From contig OZ244061.1 in the NCBI GenBank assembly GCA_965215475.1, positions 558,001-622,000 on the forward strand: a stretch of DNA of 64,000 nt, in the 5' to 3' direction. How positions within the stretch are numbered: the stretch's first letter is position 1; every line of letters starts with the position of its first letter. This DNA comes from Bin80 sp965215475 (GTDB lineage: Bacteria > Bacteroidota > Rhodothermia > Rhodothermales > Bin80). The notes under the pieces are model-generated. The model ran no database searches. It saw nothing but the letters and a program-made list of their open reading frames with translations, and was not told the origin of the DNA. Position numbers and translations under genes: made by a program. Below are positions 36,730 to 45,468 of this stretch, one piece after another.

Positions 36730-37932
36730 TTATCTCTGAATCCGGGATCGTACAACAATTTCTCCTCGATCCTCATCTTCGGTTACCCCAAACAGGATTC
36801 CATCCTGAACTTTTACCCCAGAATGGATCTCCAAAACGAAAGAGAGACTGACTTCTCCCAAGAATTGCCCTGCTGCATTGAAGATGTCAAATCGGGAGCC
36901 CGTATCTCCTGGTTCGCTGTGCATCACCCATAAATTCCCTTCGTCGTCACCAAATAAATTGTCCACGATTGGCTTATTCCTTGGGATTCTAGTTTCATCA
37001 ATCGTTCCGCCCTGATTCCTGAACCAGTCAAACATTCTTTGGACATTCTCTCTATCGGTATCCGTCACAGGCAGTGGTTCAAATTCTTTGGTTACACGTC
37101 TGAGAGGTACTCCTCCAGGTGTCATCTCAACTAATTCATACGTACCTGTGTGAAGTGTCCAGACGTTGCCCCTTGCAGAGAATATCCATTCAAACGATCC
37201 ATAAAATGGCACGGGTATGCTATAGCTGCCACCATCCGAATCAATATGCTCAAAGAATTCGATCTCCACAGGACTTTGAGGAATTGCAACCGTATCGATT
37301 GGGGTGAAGGACGGATCAAACCGGGCCAGCATGGTCTTGGTCTCCTCTTCTTCATAATCATAGCATAACGTCACCGCATTATAGTTTCCCACTCTGTCGA
37401 ACCCTCCGGGATAAGGTCTATAGTCCCATCCCGTCGAATTCACACGCTCTGTACGCAAATAATTTCCTTGGGCATCCAAAACCGTGAGCTTGCCCAACTG
37501 CATCTCCATTACCCAGATCTCTCCGGCCTCGCTGACATCAACCGCGGTAGCGTTTTCAAACTCACCCGGGCCAGGCCCCTTGGCTCCAACTGTTCCTACA
37601 AACACTCCCTCCGAATTAAACATAAAAATTTGCTGGGTCTGCGAATCAAGCACATATAATCGTCCTTGATGATCCACATCCAGTGAGATAATGGATGAGA
37701 AAAAAATGGAATCTCGCCCGGTACCAAACCGCATCTCTTCCACAATTTCCCATTGCTGTTCTGAGCTCCAAAGAGGATCACCCGTATTATGGATCACGTG
37801 TTCCACTACATCCATTGTATCAACTACGCCAACACATGAATCGACCATCTCAAAATCTTCCGAGGATCCACATCCAAAATTGACGAAAACGGCAACGAAG
37901 AAGATCGTTTTTATGATTTTTGGATGAAGCAT
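36730..37932 (-). CDS. 6-bladed beta-propeller lipoprotein
   Basis: The protein is 400 residues from the Met at 37932 (the open frame extends four codons further) and has a signal with lipobox FVNFGCGSS. The rest is a propeller with NHL-like blades: DVDHQGRLYVLDSQTQQIFMF, VGTVGAKGPGPGEFENATAVDV and GNLWVMHSEPGD. Proteins of this type are abundant lipoproteins in Bacteroidota and Rhodothermota; none of the residues identifies an activity, so a binding role at the cell surface or in the periplasm is most likely. It lies between prmC and the VanZ gene with gaps over 100 bases on both sides, so it may be its own transcription unit. Confidence 0.75.
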   Translation of the reverse strand: MLHPKIIKTIFFVAVFVNFGCGSSEDFEMVDSCVGVVDTMDVVEHVIHNTGDPLWSSEQQWEIVEEMRFGTGRDSIFFSSIISLDVDHQGRLYVLDSQTQQIFMFNSEGVFVGTVGAKGPGPGEFENATAVDVSEAGEIWVMEMQLGKLTVLDAQGNYLRTERVNSTGWDYRPYPGGFDRVGNYNAVTLCYDYEEEETKTMLARFDPSFTPIDTVAIPQSPVEIEFFEHIDSDGGSYSIPVPFYGSFEWIFSARGNVWTLHTGTYELVEMTPGGVPLRRVTKEFEPLPVTDTDRENVQRMFDWFRNQGGTIDETRIPRNKPIVDNLFGDDEGNLWVMHSEPGDTGSRFDIFNAAGQFLGEVSLSFVLEIHSGVKVQDGILFGVTEDEDRGEIVVRSRIQR

Positions 37933-38080
37933 TTGACGGGCCATTATAGTCCAATCCGAAATTTACAGACGGCCCGTTTGTTCCCAAAGTTATGGGTTCT
38001 TCGCGAACTATGACGTAGGAAATCTCCCTTATGATCCCGTCATTCTGGAGCTTTGGACGATTCCTGGATCTATTCCCCTG

Positions 38081-38626
38081 TTAAACAGATTGTCCTCTTA
38101 TCCATCTGAGAGATCCATTCGAGATTACCGCCATTACCGATGCAAGGGTATCGTAAAGAATATCGTAGACATCAAACACACGATTCGGCATTCCCCATTG
38201 AAGCATTTCGTCAATTGCTCCGATCGCGGTTGTGATTACGATAACCACAATGGAAGCCTTGGAAAATCGCCTACTGTTTCCTGATCGCTCCAGTAATGCC
38301 GCATAAATCAACAAAGCAACCACCCCATACATAATGACATGGATTCTTTCTTCCGAATGCTCAATATTGGAGAGGACAACTGAGTAGAGTATTGCGATCC
38401 CAATCGCAATAAGGATTTCATTGCGATTCGGAACTACGGATCCCCCCTTCGTAACCACAGAGACCAGGGCAATGACACAGCCGGCCCAAAATACCGGTTT
38501 TCCCCACCCGCTTGCCTGAAAGGATTGAAGCGTCTCCACTACTAAGCCCAACGTGAAATAGATGATGAATACGATCAATCCCACTGCCGCCCACAATCGC
38601 TTCTCACGTGTTGAAATAGATTTCAT
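38081..38626 (-). CDS. VanZ-like membrane protein
   Basis: The 181-residue protein has about five transmembrane segments and the VanZ-family C-terminal pattern (AIGAIDEMLQWGMPNRVFDVYDILYDTLASVMAV), in which the acidic residues in DEmlQ and D-xxD-xxxDxxA are conserved. VanZ itself confers low-level teicoplanin resistance, but most relatives have unknown roles. A duplicated gene order or partner is not visible. Confidence 0.8.
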   Translation of the reverse strand: MKSISTREKRLWAAVGLIVFIIYFTLGLVVETLQSFQASGWGKPVFWAGCVIALVSVVTKGGSVVPNRNEILIAIGIAILYSVVLSNIEHSEERIHVIMYGVVALLIYAALLERSGNSRRFSKASIVVIVITTAIGAIDEMLQWGMPNRVFDVYDILYDTLASVMAVISNGSLRWIRGQSV

Positions 38627-38747
38627 CTAGCGACCAATGGATGGATTCGTCTGCATACTATCATCTACCAGCACGAAACGTCTTGGTCGTGCATCCATCG
38701 TTCAACAAAACATTCTCCAACATAACCATCAGATTGAAGCTATCTGT

Positions 38748-38765
38748 GTTCAAGAATTCTTGAAC
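38748..38765. promoter_or_regulatory. 18-bp perfect palindrome
   Basis: GTTCAAGAATTCTTGAAC is a perfect palindrome in the 163-bp gap between the rhomboid and VanZ genes, about 25 bases past the rhomboid stop. It may bind a dimeric regulator acting on the VanZ-like gene, or be chance; no -10/-35 pair was identified. Confidence 0.35.
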
Positions 38766-38789
38766 CCGCTCGTGTGCCGAATGGCTCAC

Positions 38790-39392
38790 TCAGAAAAGTT
38801 GCTCAAGGAATGATGGAAATACATTCGGCTCAAGTATCACCGTCAGAAGGGCTCCTCCAATTGCACCGCCAAGATGCGCTTCGTGTGCAATCCCAAATGA
38901 TTTACCGCTCTTGATTGCATAGATACTCCCCCCAACAAACAGAAACGCAAAAAGGATGGACGGGACCGGTACAACCCCAAAAAAATAGATCAAATCATAC
39001 GGAGCAAACAACACATAAGCGAACAGTACACCACTGATTGCTCCACTTGCTCCAATCGCGTTGTAAGAACCATTATGGCGATGTTGAACATAGGTCAGAG
39101 CATGCGCACACAACAGAGAGCCCATGTACAGAACCACATATTTAATACTTCCCAGATGAAACTCCAGCAATGGACCAAAGAAGTATAACGTAATTGCATT
39201 GAAAAGTAAATGCGTTAGAGATACATGTACAAATCCCCCTGTAATGCAACGATAGGGTTCTCGAATGATCCTGGTCGGCCGGAACCCCAAACGATCAATT
39301 AATAGCGGATTCCCAAAGAGAGCAAACCCACTCACCATAATGATTGAGATGAGCAGCAGTAGAGTGATCGGGGCGTCCAATCCAAATAGCAT
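38790..39392 (-). CDS. Rhomboid-family intramembrane serine protease
   Basis: The 200-residue protein has six hydrophobic segments. Catalytic features are present: His61 and Asn65 in THLLFNAITLYFFG, the serine Ser116 in NAIGASGAISG, and His173 in EAHLGGAIGGAL, forming the Ser-His dyad inside the membrane. Rhomboids cut single-pass membrane proteins in the inner membrane. Its ATG overlaps the purQ stop by one base (TGATG), so the two are translationally coupled despite unrelated roles. Confidence 0.9.
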   Translation of the reverse strand: MLFGLDAPITLLLLISIIMVSGFALFGNPLLIDRLGFRPTRIIREPYRCITGGFVHVSLTHLLFNAITLYFFGPLLEFHLGSIKYVVLYMGSLLCAHALTYVQHRHNGSYNAIGASGAISGVLFAYVLFAPYDLIYFFGVVPVPSILFAFLFVGGSIYAIKSGKSFGIAHEAHLGGAIGGALLTVILEPNVFPSFLEQLF

Positions 39393-40081
39393 CAGACGGT
39401 CATCCCCAATAGACTTCGAAACAATATCGCCCCATCTGCCCCACCCAATATGCTTTCCGCCGCACGCTCAGGATGAGGCATCATCCCGAGAACATTCCCC
39501 TCCCGATTGACAATTCCTGCAATATTGTTCGATGACCCATTCGGATTCACCTCTGGAGTTACTTCCCCTTTCGGTGTCGTATACCTGAACACAACCTGAT
39601 CATTGCGTTCCAATTCAACCAACTCAGATGCCTCCGTGAAATAATTCCCCTCGCCGTGAGCTACAGGAAGCCGGAGAATCTGTCCCAGTTCCGCTTGACT
39701 CGTAAATGGAGTATTTACATTATCCATTCGCAGATGAACCCACTTGCAAACAAATCTGACCGAAGCGTTCGAAAGCAAGACCCCCGGAAGGAGCCCACAT
39801 TCACACAAGATCTGAAACCCATTACATATTCCAAGGACCAACCCTCCCTTCTCGGCAAAACGCACAACACTGTCCATAATGAACGAAAACCGAGCGACCG
39901 CACCTGCACGCAGATAGTCCCCATAAGAGAACCCACCGGGCACAATTACCAAATCAACCGGTGGTAATTCATGCTCCTTATGCCAGATAAACGTCGTCTC
40001 TAGACCGAAGACATGCCGTGCAACGTGATAGGCGTCGTGGTCACAATTTGAGCCTGGAAAAACAATGACGCCTACACGCAT
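39392..40081 (-). CDS. purQ: Phosphoribosylformylglycinamidine synthase subunit PurQ
   Basis: The 229-residue protein is the glutaminase subunit that feeds ammonia to PurL in step four of purine synthesis. The class I glutamine amidotransferase triad is Cys86 (LGICNGFQ), His203 and Glu205 (MMPHPERAAE). VVPGGFSYGDYLRAGA is the oxyanion-strand motif. Length is standard. PurL and PurS are not in the window. It overlaps the rhomboid start and follows a YceI gene after nine bases. Confidence 0.95.
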   Translation of the reverse strand: MRVGVIVFPGSNCDHDAYHVARHVFGLETTFIWHKEHELPPVDLVIVPGGFSYGDYLRAGAVARFSFIMDSVVRFAEKGGLVLGICNGFQILCECGLLPGVLLSNASVRFVCKWVHLRMDNVNTPFTSQAELGQILRLPVAHGEGNYFTEASELVELERNDQVVFRYTTPKGEVTPEVNPNGSSNNIAGIVNREGNVLGMMPHPERAAESILGGADGAILFRSLLGMTV

Positions 40082-40090
40082 CCGATGATC

Positions 40091-40678
40091 TTAGTCTTTG
40101 ATCACTTGTAATTCAAGGATGATTTCAACTTCATGACCGACGACCAATCCTCCTACTTCCGTCAGTCGATCCCATGAAAGGTTGAATTCTTTACGATCGA
40201 TCGTCGTGGTCGCCTCAAATCCAGCACGTTCGGAGTCACCCATGGTGGCGGTTCCAAGAAAATTCCCTTCCAAAAGAATCGGTTGGGTCACATCTTTGAT
40301 CGTCAGCTCACCTTCTAGGTGAAAATGATTGCCCTCAACTTCGGTAACTCCCGTACTGGTGAACGTCATGGATGGAAATGTATCCGTTCCGAAAAAATCA
40401 TCTGAACGCAAATGATTATCCCGGCGCTCATTCCCCGAGTCAATACTTGTGGTTTCGACCGTTGCATTCACAGACAGAGTACTCAAATCGGTCCCATCCA
40501 TCAAGATCTCTGCATCATAGGTGTGAAATTCACCACGAACACTGGATATGCCCAAGTGGCTCACTTTGAACGAGACACTTGAATGGGCTGCATCAATCGA
40601 CCAAGATGTGGGCTCCTCCGAAGGGGTCGTAAATGCTACAAGTAGAAGTGAAGCGAAAAGTATAGAACGAATTTTCAT
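40091..40678 (-). CDS. YceI-family periplasmic protein
   Basis: The 195-residue protein has a short signal peptide (IRSILFASLLLVAFTTPS) and a canonical YceI domain: WSIDAAHSSVSFKVSHLGISSVRGEF, then the VETTSIDSGNERRDNHLRSDDFFGTDTFP core and the GELTIKDVTQPI and GHEVEIILELQ ends. YceI proteins bind polyisoprenoids in the periplasm. It is divergent from the DUF58/bat operon, the two starts being about 118 bases apart. The paralogue at 9335 is more divergent. Confidence 0.9.
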   Translation of the reverse strand: MKIRSILFASLLLVAFTTPSEEPTSWSIDAAHSSVSFKVSHLGISSVRGEFHTYDAEILMDGTDLSTLSVNATVETTSIDSGNERRDNHLRSDDFFGTDTFPSMTFTSTGVTEVEGNHFHLEGELTIKDVTQPILLEGNFLGTATMGDSERAGFEATTTIDRKEFNLSWDRLTEVGGLVVGHEVEIILELQVIKD

Positions 40679-40795
40679 TGGTATTCAGAATTTAGATAAG
40701 CATGTGTTGTAACTAGGATCTTGCCCTTAGGATTCCGATACTTATGTCAACATTTTTCGCGCAAAATCGTTCTCTTCCCATATTTTATCAACTCA

Positions 40796-41677
40796 ATGAT
40801 CCCACGCGAACTTTTTGCCAAGATTCGGCGAATAGAAATACGTACGAAAGGCCTGGTAAACAACGTTTTTGGTGGAGAATACCATTCGGCCTTCAAAGGA
40901 CGTGGTATTGAATTTTCTGAAGTGCGTTCCTATCAGTATGGAGATGATATCCGAAGCATTGACTGGAACGTGACCGCACGAACCGGAGAAACGTTCGTGA
41001 AAATCTTTGAGGAAGAACGTGAGCAGACATTGTTGCTGGTTGTAGATATTTCCGGATCCAGTGATTTTGGGAGCCGTGGCAAGTTCAAACGCGAAATTGC
41101 TGCAGAGATTTGTGCAGTTTTAGGATTTAGTGCCATTAAAAACAATGATAAAGTTGGGCTCGTATTGTTCTCGGATCAGGTTGAGCTCTATGTTCCACCA
41201 AAAAGTGGGCGCCGACATGTGCTACGCCTGGTTCGTGATCTGTTTGCTCACAAGCCCCAATCTTCTGGCACTGCGCTCCAGAGTGCACTCGACCATATCC
41301 TTCACGTCATTCGCCGGCGATCCATTATACTTGTCGTGAGTGATTTCTTTGATGAGGGAGAAGCGTTTGCGCGATCCCTACGCATGGTCTCGCGCAGGCA
41401 TGATACGGTTGCCATACACCTCACGGATCCAAGAGAGCAGGTACTCCCTCCTCTGGGGCTTGTAACTTTATATGATCCAGAGAAAAATCAATCCCTGTCC
41501 CTAGATACGGGAAGCCGCGCCGTACGGGATTCATTCCAACAATCCTCCCAACAGACCCATGAGCGACTCAAAGTTCTTTTTCGTAGAGCGCGGGTGGATT
41601 ATGTTGAAATCAAGTGCGGAGAAGACTTCGTGGACCCATTAGCAAAATTTTTTCGTGGGCGTGCCCAAGTTGCTTGA
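40796..41677 (+). CDS. DUF58 domain protein of the bat operon
   Basis: From the ATG at 40796 the product has 293 residues and begins MIPRELFAKIRRIEIRTKG; the open frame upstream to 40721 looks unlike the family. DUF58 features are VFGGEYHSAFKGRGIEFSEVR and YGDDIRSIDWNVTARTG, followed by a VWA-like region with metal-site residues DISGS (84-88). In Bacteroidota this gene stands at the head of bat operons, usually after a MoxR ATPase gene; here no MoxR gene precedes it. The stop and the next ATG overlap by one base, so it is translated with the following genes. Confidence 0.9.
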   Translation: MIPRELFAKIRRIEIRTKGLVNNVFGGEYHSAFKGRGIEFSEVRSYQYGDDIRSIDWNVTARTGETFVKIFEEEREQTLLLVVDISGSSDFGSRGKFKREIAAEICAVLGFSAIKNNDKVGLVLFSDQVELYVPPKSGRRHVLRLVRDLFAHKPQSSGTALQSALDHILHVIRRRSIILVVSDFFDEGEAFARSLRMVSRRHDTVAIHLTDPREQVLPPLGLVTLYDPEKNQSLSLDTGSRAVRDSFQQSSQQTHERLKVLFRRARVDYVEIKCGEDFVDPLAKFFRGRAQVA

Positions 41678-42648
41678 TGAATAGAACGCATCTGTGCGCC
41701 TCACTAACTCTAGTGATGGCTCTTGTCAGCCAACTCAACCCCACTCACGCACAACGTGTGGATGCGTATCTCTCAGAGGATAGTGTCTCCGTAGGAGATC
41801 GTTTTACACTCACGCTGATTGCAATGCATGGGTTTGTTGAAATGCCTTCATTTCCAAGCACCGATTCTGCCTTTGGGGATATCCTTCCCCTTGATCTGAT
41901 CTCGGCAGGTTCCCGGCAACTGGAAGAAGACGTGCGCTTGGACAGCGCCGTATACGAAGTGACGACCTTCGCACTGGATACCGCTCGATTAGCGCCTATC
42001 ATCATTGGGTTTGAGGGAAATTCGGTGGTCGCGGTTACATCACCACGAGAAGTTCTTGTGCCTTCCATGGTTTCCCAAGATGCTACCGGCATCCGTGATA
42101 TGGCATCTCCTGTTGAATTTGATCGACCCATATGGCCTTGGGTACTTCTTGTTTTTGCTCTGCTGATCGTAGCTGCACTGACTTGGTATATGATCTGGCG
42201 ACGACAAAACCCTGCACATCTTCCAATGGCAGAAACGGAGGATATTGATCGACCTTCCCCCGCCACGGTCGCTCTCGAACGCTTGCATGCACTAGAGAAT
42301 ACCCCGCTTGCCCAGCGAACACAGGTAGAAACCTATTATGTCGAACTTTCGGATATTCTGCGCACCTATCTTGAAGATCGACTGTTCATTCTGGCGCTGG
42401 AATCTACAACGGCAGAGGTTATCCACAATTTGGTTCATCCAAGTATTCAGCATAAAATCCCTGCAGGCATTCCGGCACAACTTGAGCAAATCCTTTCTCT
42501 TGCTGATCTCGTCAAGTTTGCCGATCTAACTCCCTCAATCCCTGAAGGTCGAACCGCATTAGAGGTCGCCATTACGGTGGTTCAGCGTGTTGAAATCAAG
42601 TTTGACCAACGTGCTGCGAGTGAAAATTTCCCGAAAACTAGTTCGTGA
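41677..42648 (+). CDS. Membrane protein of the bat operon (DUF4381/BatD-like)
   Basis: The 323-residue product, from the ATG that overlaps the DUF58 stop, has a signal peptide ending PTHAQ, a periplasmic beta domain beginning VDAYLSEDSVSVGDRFTLTL, a single transmembrane segment (WPWVLLVFALLIVAALTWYMIW, about 150-171) and a cytoplasmic helical domain (ALERLHALENTPLAQ, YYVELSDILRTYLEDRLF). This arrangement is that of a small BatD-like or DUF4381 protein, usual at this position between the DUF58 and batA genes. Its role is probably to bridge the MoxR/VWA machinery across the membrane. Confidence 0.75.
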   Translation: MNRTHLCASLTLVMALVSQLNPTHAQRVDAYLSEDSVSVGDRFTLTLIAMHGFVEMPSFPSTDSAFGDILPLDLISAGSRQLEEDVRLDSAVYEVTTFALDTARLAPIIIGFEGNSVVAVTSPREVLVPSMVSQDATGIRDMASPVEFDRPIWPWVLLVFALLIVAALTWYMIWRRQNPAHLPMAETEDIDRPSPATVALERLHALENTPLAQRTQVETYYVELSDILRTYLEDRLFILALESTTAEVIHNLVHPSIQHKIPAGIPAQLEQILSLADLVKFADLTPSIPEGRTALEVAITVVQRVEIKFDQRAASENFPKTSS

Positions 42649-42650
42649 TC

Positions 42651-43634
42651 ATGGAATTTGCACAGCCACTTTGGTTATTTCTATTGATCTTGGTTCCTGC
42701 CTATGGATTCTTGAGCTGGTTCCGAAGCCGACGTACACCAGGTCTTGTCTTTAGTAACACAACGGCAGCAGAAAATGCGCCCACTGGAATTCGGATCTAT
42801 GCCTCCATTCTTCCACCAATTCTCCGCATGGGAGCAATGACTCTATGCATACTAGCACTCGCTCGCCCCCAAATCCGGGAAATAACCCAAGAGCGTTATG
42901 CCGAAGGTGTAGACATCGTCCTAGTTCTGGATACATCCACCAGTATGCGTGCCGAGGACTTCAGGCCGAACCGATTTGAGTCTGCCCGTGAGGTCGCCTC
43001 CGAATTTATTAGTGGTCGCATATCCGATCGAATTGGCCTGATCGTATTTGCTGCACAAGCCTACACGCAAACCCCACTCACCCTGGATTACCAATTCCTT
43101 CAACGAATGCTCGCCGAAGTAGAAGTAGGAGTGATTCAAGATGGTACAGCTATTGGAACCGCATTGGCAACGGCCGTCAATCGACTCAAAGATACCGTTG
43201 CCGAAAGTAAAATTATCATTCTGTTGACCGATGGGCAAAATAATCGTGGAGAAATTGACCCTGTCACCGCTTCCGAGGTTGCGGCAACACTGGGCGTCCG
43301 TATTTATGCGATCGGTGTAGGAGCCTATGGAGAAGCTCCATTTGTCGTAGATCGACCATTTGGAGGGAGGCAGCGCCAGATGATTCCCGTGGAAATCGAC
43401 GAAGACATGCTACGTTCCATTGCACAAGGAACCGGGGGCAAATACTTTCGCGCGACCAATGAAGAAGCTCTCCGCGAAATTTATGACCAAATAGGTACCT
43501 TGGAGAAGAGCGAGATTGAAACACGTATTTATACAGACTATGAAGAGCGTTACATTCGTTTTTTACTACCTGGGCTACTTCTGGTCCTTATGGAGATTTT
43601 TCTTAAAACAACCTTATTGAGACGTTTTCCCTGA
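42651..43634 (+). CDS. batA: VWA-domain membrane protein BatA
   Basis: The 327-residue protein has two N-terminal transmembrane segments (about 5-23 and 52-70), a VWA domain with MIDAS motif DTSTS (94-98) and ILLTDGQNNRGEIDP, and a C-terminal transmembrane segment (FLLPGLLLVLMEIFL). The ATG at 42651 is chosen over a GTG six bases earlier, as PLWLFLLILVPAY then begins the anchor. BatA and BatB are paired membrane VWA proteins linked to oxidative-stress tolerance in Bacteroides. The stop overlaps the batB ATG (TGATG). Confidence 0.92.
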   Translation: MEFAQPLWLFLLILVPAYGFLSWFRSRRTPGLVFSNTTAAENAPTGIRIYASILPPILRMGAMTLCILALARPQIREITQERYAEGVDIVLVLDTSTSMRAEDFRPNRFESAREVASEFISGRISDRIGLIVFAAQAYTQTPLTLDYQFLQRMLAEVEVGVIQDGTAIGTALATAVNRLKDTVAESKIIILLTDGQNNRGEIDPVTASEVAATLGVRIYAIGVGAYGEAPFVVDRPFGGRQRQMIPVEIDEDMLRSIAQGTGGKYFRATNEEALREIYDQIGTLEKSEIETRIYTDYEERYIRFLLPGLLLVLMEIFLKTTLLRRFP

Positions 43635-44668
43635 TGGCTTGGCTATATGAGTCTTACCTATGGGGGTTCTGGACAGTACCCCTTGTAATTGCACTCTGTC
43701 TATACGCGGCATGGAGGCGCCGCATCTTACAGGTCCGCTTTGGAGAGATAGCCCTTGTACAAAGGCTATCCAAACGCGTCAGTGGACGGCGACGACGCTA
43801 TAAAGCTTCCCTTATGGTGGCTGCAATTGCTTTCTTATCTCTTGCGCTTGCGGGGCCTCAGGTCGGCACAAAGCTGCGCGAAGTCAAACGTGAAGGGATT
43901 GATCTAGTCATTGCACTCGATGTATCCGCTTCAATGCTAGCCGAAGATGTGGCCCCGAATCGGTTAGGTCGAGCGCGTAATGAGATTAAACGACTTCTGA
44001 GTGATTTGAAAGGAGATCGGGTTGGCTTAGTCATTTTTTCCGGTGATGCCTTTATCCAGTGCCCCTTGACAACGGACTACAGTGCCGTACGTCTATTTCT
44101 TGATGTTGCGAATCCGGATCTCTTACCTACTCCCGGTACAGATTTTGGTGCAGCGATGCAGATGGCTATTCGAGCCTTTCATGCTCCTTCAGCGTCTATT
44201 GACCCAGAAGCAACTCAATCCAAAGCACTCCTGATTGTCTCTGATGGAGAAAACCATGTTGCCGAGTTGGAGGAAATCCTATCCAGTGCCAGGGATGAAG
44301 GAATCACTGTATTCACTGCAGGAGTTGGTGATATAGATGGTGCACCGATTCCGGTGTACAATTCAAACGGTCAACGCACCGGCTATAAGCGGGATCTTGA
44401 GGGACAGATTGTCCATTCCCGTCTAGAGGAGGAAGGATTAAAAGCTCTCAGCGTAGACGGAGCCTATTTTCAGGTTGCTCGTACTTCAAGCTCCCTTTCC
44501 CAATTGATCCCCGCACTTGAAGACCTCAATCGCATCAGCTTTGCAGAAGAAAAGTTTGAAGACTACGATCTTATGTACCAATGGCCTTTGGCGTTGGCGT
44601 TATTGCTGTTATGTGTGGATGGGTTGTTAACTGTTCGTCGATCCCCCCTTAAGAAACAAGATATTTAG
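43634..44668 (+). CDS. batB: VWA-domain membrane protein BatB
   Basis: The 344-residue protein has the same plan as BatA: N-terminal membrane segments, VWA domain with MIDAS DVSAS (96-100), the SDGENHVAELEEIL segment, and a C-terminal membrane segment (PLALALLLLCVDGLL). Paralogous to BatA but clearly diverged, it keeps the typical BatB insertion GYKRDLEGQIVHSRLEEEGL. It starts one base before the batA stop ends. Together they are expected to form a complex facing the periplasm or cytoplasm with the TPR proteins. Confidence 0.92.
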   Translation: MAWLYESYLWGFWTVPLVIALCLYAAWRRRILQVRFGEIALVQRLSKRVSGRRRRYKASLMVAAIAFLSLALAGPQVGTKLREVKREGIDLVIALDVSASMLAEDVAPNRLGRARNEIKRLLSDLKGDRVGLVIFSGDAFIQCPLTTDYSAVRLFLDVANPDLLPTPGTDFGAAMQMAIRAFHAPSASIDPEATQSKALLIVSDGENHVAELEEILSSARDEGITVFTAGVGDIDGAPIPVYNSNGQRTGYKRDLEGQIVHSRLEEEGLKALSVDGAYFQVARTSSSLSQLIPALEDLNRISFAEEKFEDYDLMYQWPLALALLLLCVDGLLTVRRSPLKKQDI

Positions 44669-44672
44669 TCTG

Positions 44673-45464
44673 ATGATATTGAACTCGATTTTTGGAATCT
44701 TTTTGACCATGATTCAAATAATTCCCGGATCTAATCCAAAACAGGATGGACGAAACGGGAATGAACATCTTGAGCAAGGGCAATACGAAGAAGCTCAGAA
44801 TGCCTATCAAGAAGGGCTTTCATCTTATCCGCCTTCGGAAAAGACGGATCAGACCTATTACGGGCTTCTGAACAACCTTGGACTGAGCTTGCATCGACAA
44901 GAAGACTTTGAAGAAGCTGGTCGTGCATTTGAAGAAGCACTGGCCCGTGCCCATGATGAGGATGCTGTCACCAGATCGGCCTATAATGCGGGCAATAATG
45001 CATTTAACCGCCAGCAACTGGAGCGAGCTCTGGAACACTATCAAACCGCTTTGCTGGCGAACCCCAACAACGAGGATGCAAAATTTAATTTTGAATTTGT
45101 AAGCAGGCAACTGCAACAAGAGCAGCAGCAATCTGGAGGAGACGATGAACAGGAGGAGGAGCAACAACCGAATGATGACCAGCAAGGTGAGCAGGACCAA
45201 GAAGACGAGCAAGATCCACAGCCGAATGATGACCAGCAAGAGGAGCAGGGCCAAGAAGAGGAGCAAGACCCACAACCGAGTGATCAGGATCAGAACACTT
45301 CAGAGCAAGAAGAATCGGATCAACAAAGTGAGCCGCGCAATACTCCTCTGACACAAGAGCAGGCTGAGCGAATCTTGGAAGCACTCGAGAATGAGGAGGA
45401 ACAGCTCTTACGGGAAATCCAAAAAATGGACGGACGCCCCCGGCGTGTAACAAAAGACTGGTAA
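44673..45464 (+). CDS. batC: TPR protein BatC with Gln/Glu/Asp-rich tail
   Basis: The 263-residue protein starts with a short hydrophobic segment (ILNSIFGIFLTMIQII), then three to four TPR units (about 25-145; GQYEEAQNAYQEGLSS, GRAFEEALARAHDED, ALEHYQTALLANPNNED). From about 148 to 235 it is an almost pure Gln/Glu/Asp/Pro stretch built from degenerate repeats of the DDQQ-EQ-QEDEQDPQPN type, which is probably disordered, followed by a short helix with QAERILEALENEEEQLLREIQK, the conserved BatC C-terminus. The low-complexity tract is coded by near-repeated bases at about 45170-45300 and could vary in length. Confidence 0.85.
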   Translation: MILNSIFGIFLTMIQIIPGSNPKQDGRNGNEHLEQGQYEEAQNAYQEGLSSYPPSEKTDQTYYGLLNNLGLSLHRQEDFEEAGRAFEEALARAHDEDAVTRSAYNAGNNAFNRQQLERALEHYQTALLANPNNEDAKFNFEFVSRQLQQEQQQSGGDDEQEEEQQPNDDQQGEQDQEDEQDPQPNDDQQEEQGQEEEQDPQPSDQDQNTSEQEESDQQSEPRNTPLTQEQAERILEALENEEEQLLREIQKMDGRPRRVTKDW

Positions 45465-45468
45465 CCCC

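Noticed and set aside
36679..36933. 84-codon plus-strand frame before the propeller gene
   Set aside because: It overlaps the 3' end of the propeller lipoprotein gene on the opposite strand and has no recognisable motif.
45085..45453. Minus-strand frame with regular repeats opposite batC
   Set aside because: It is the antisense reading of the batC low-complexity tract.
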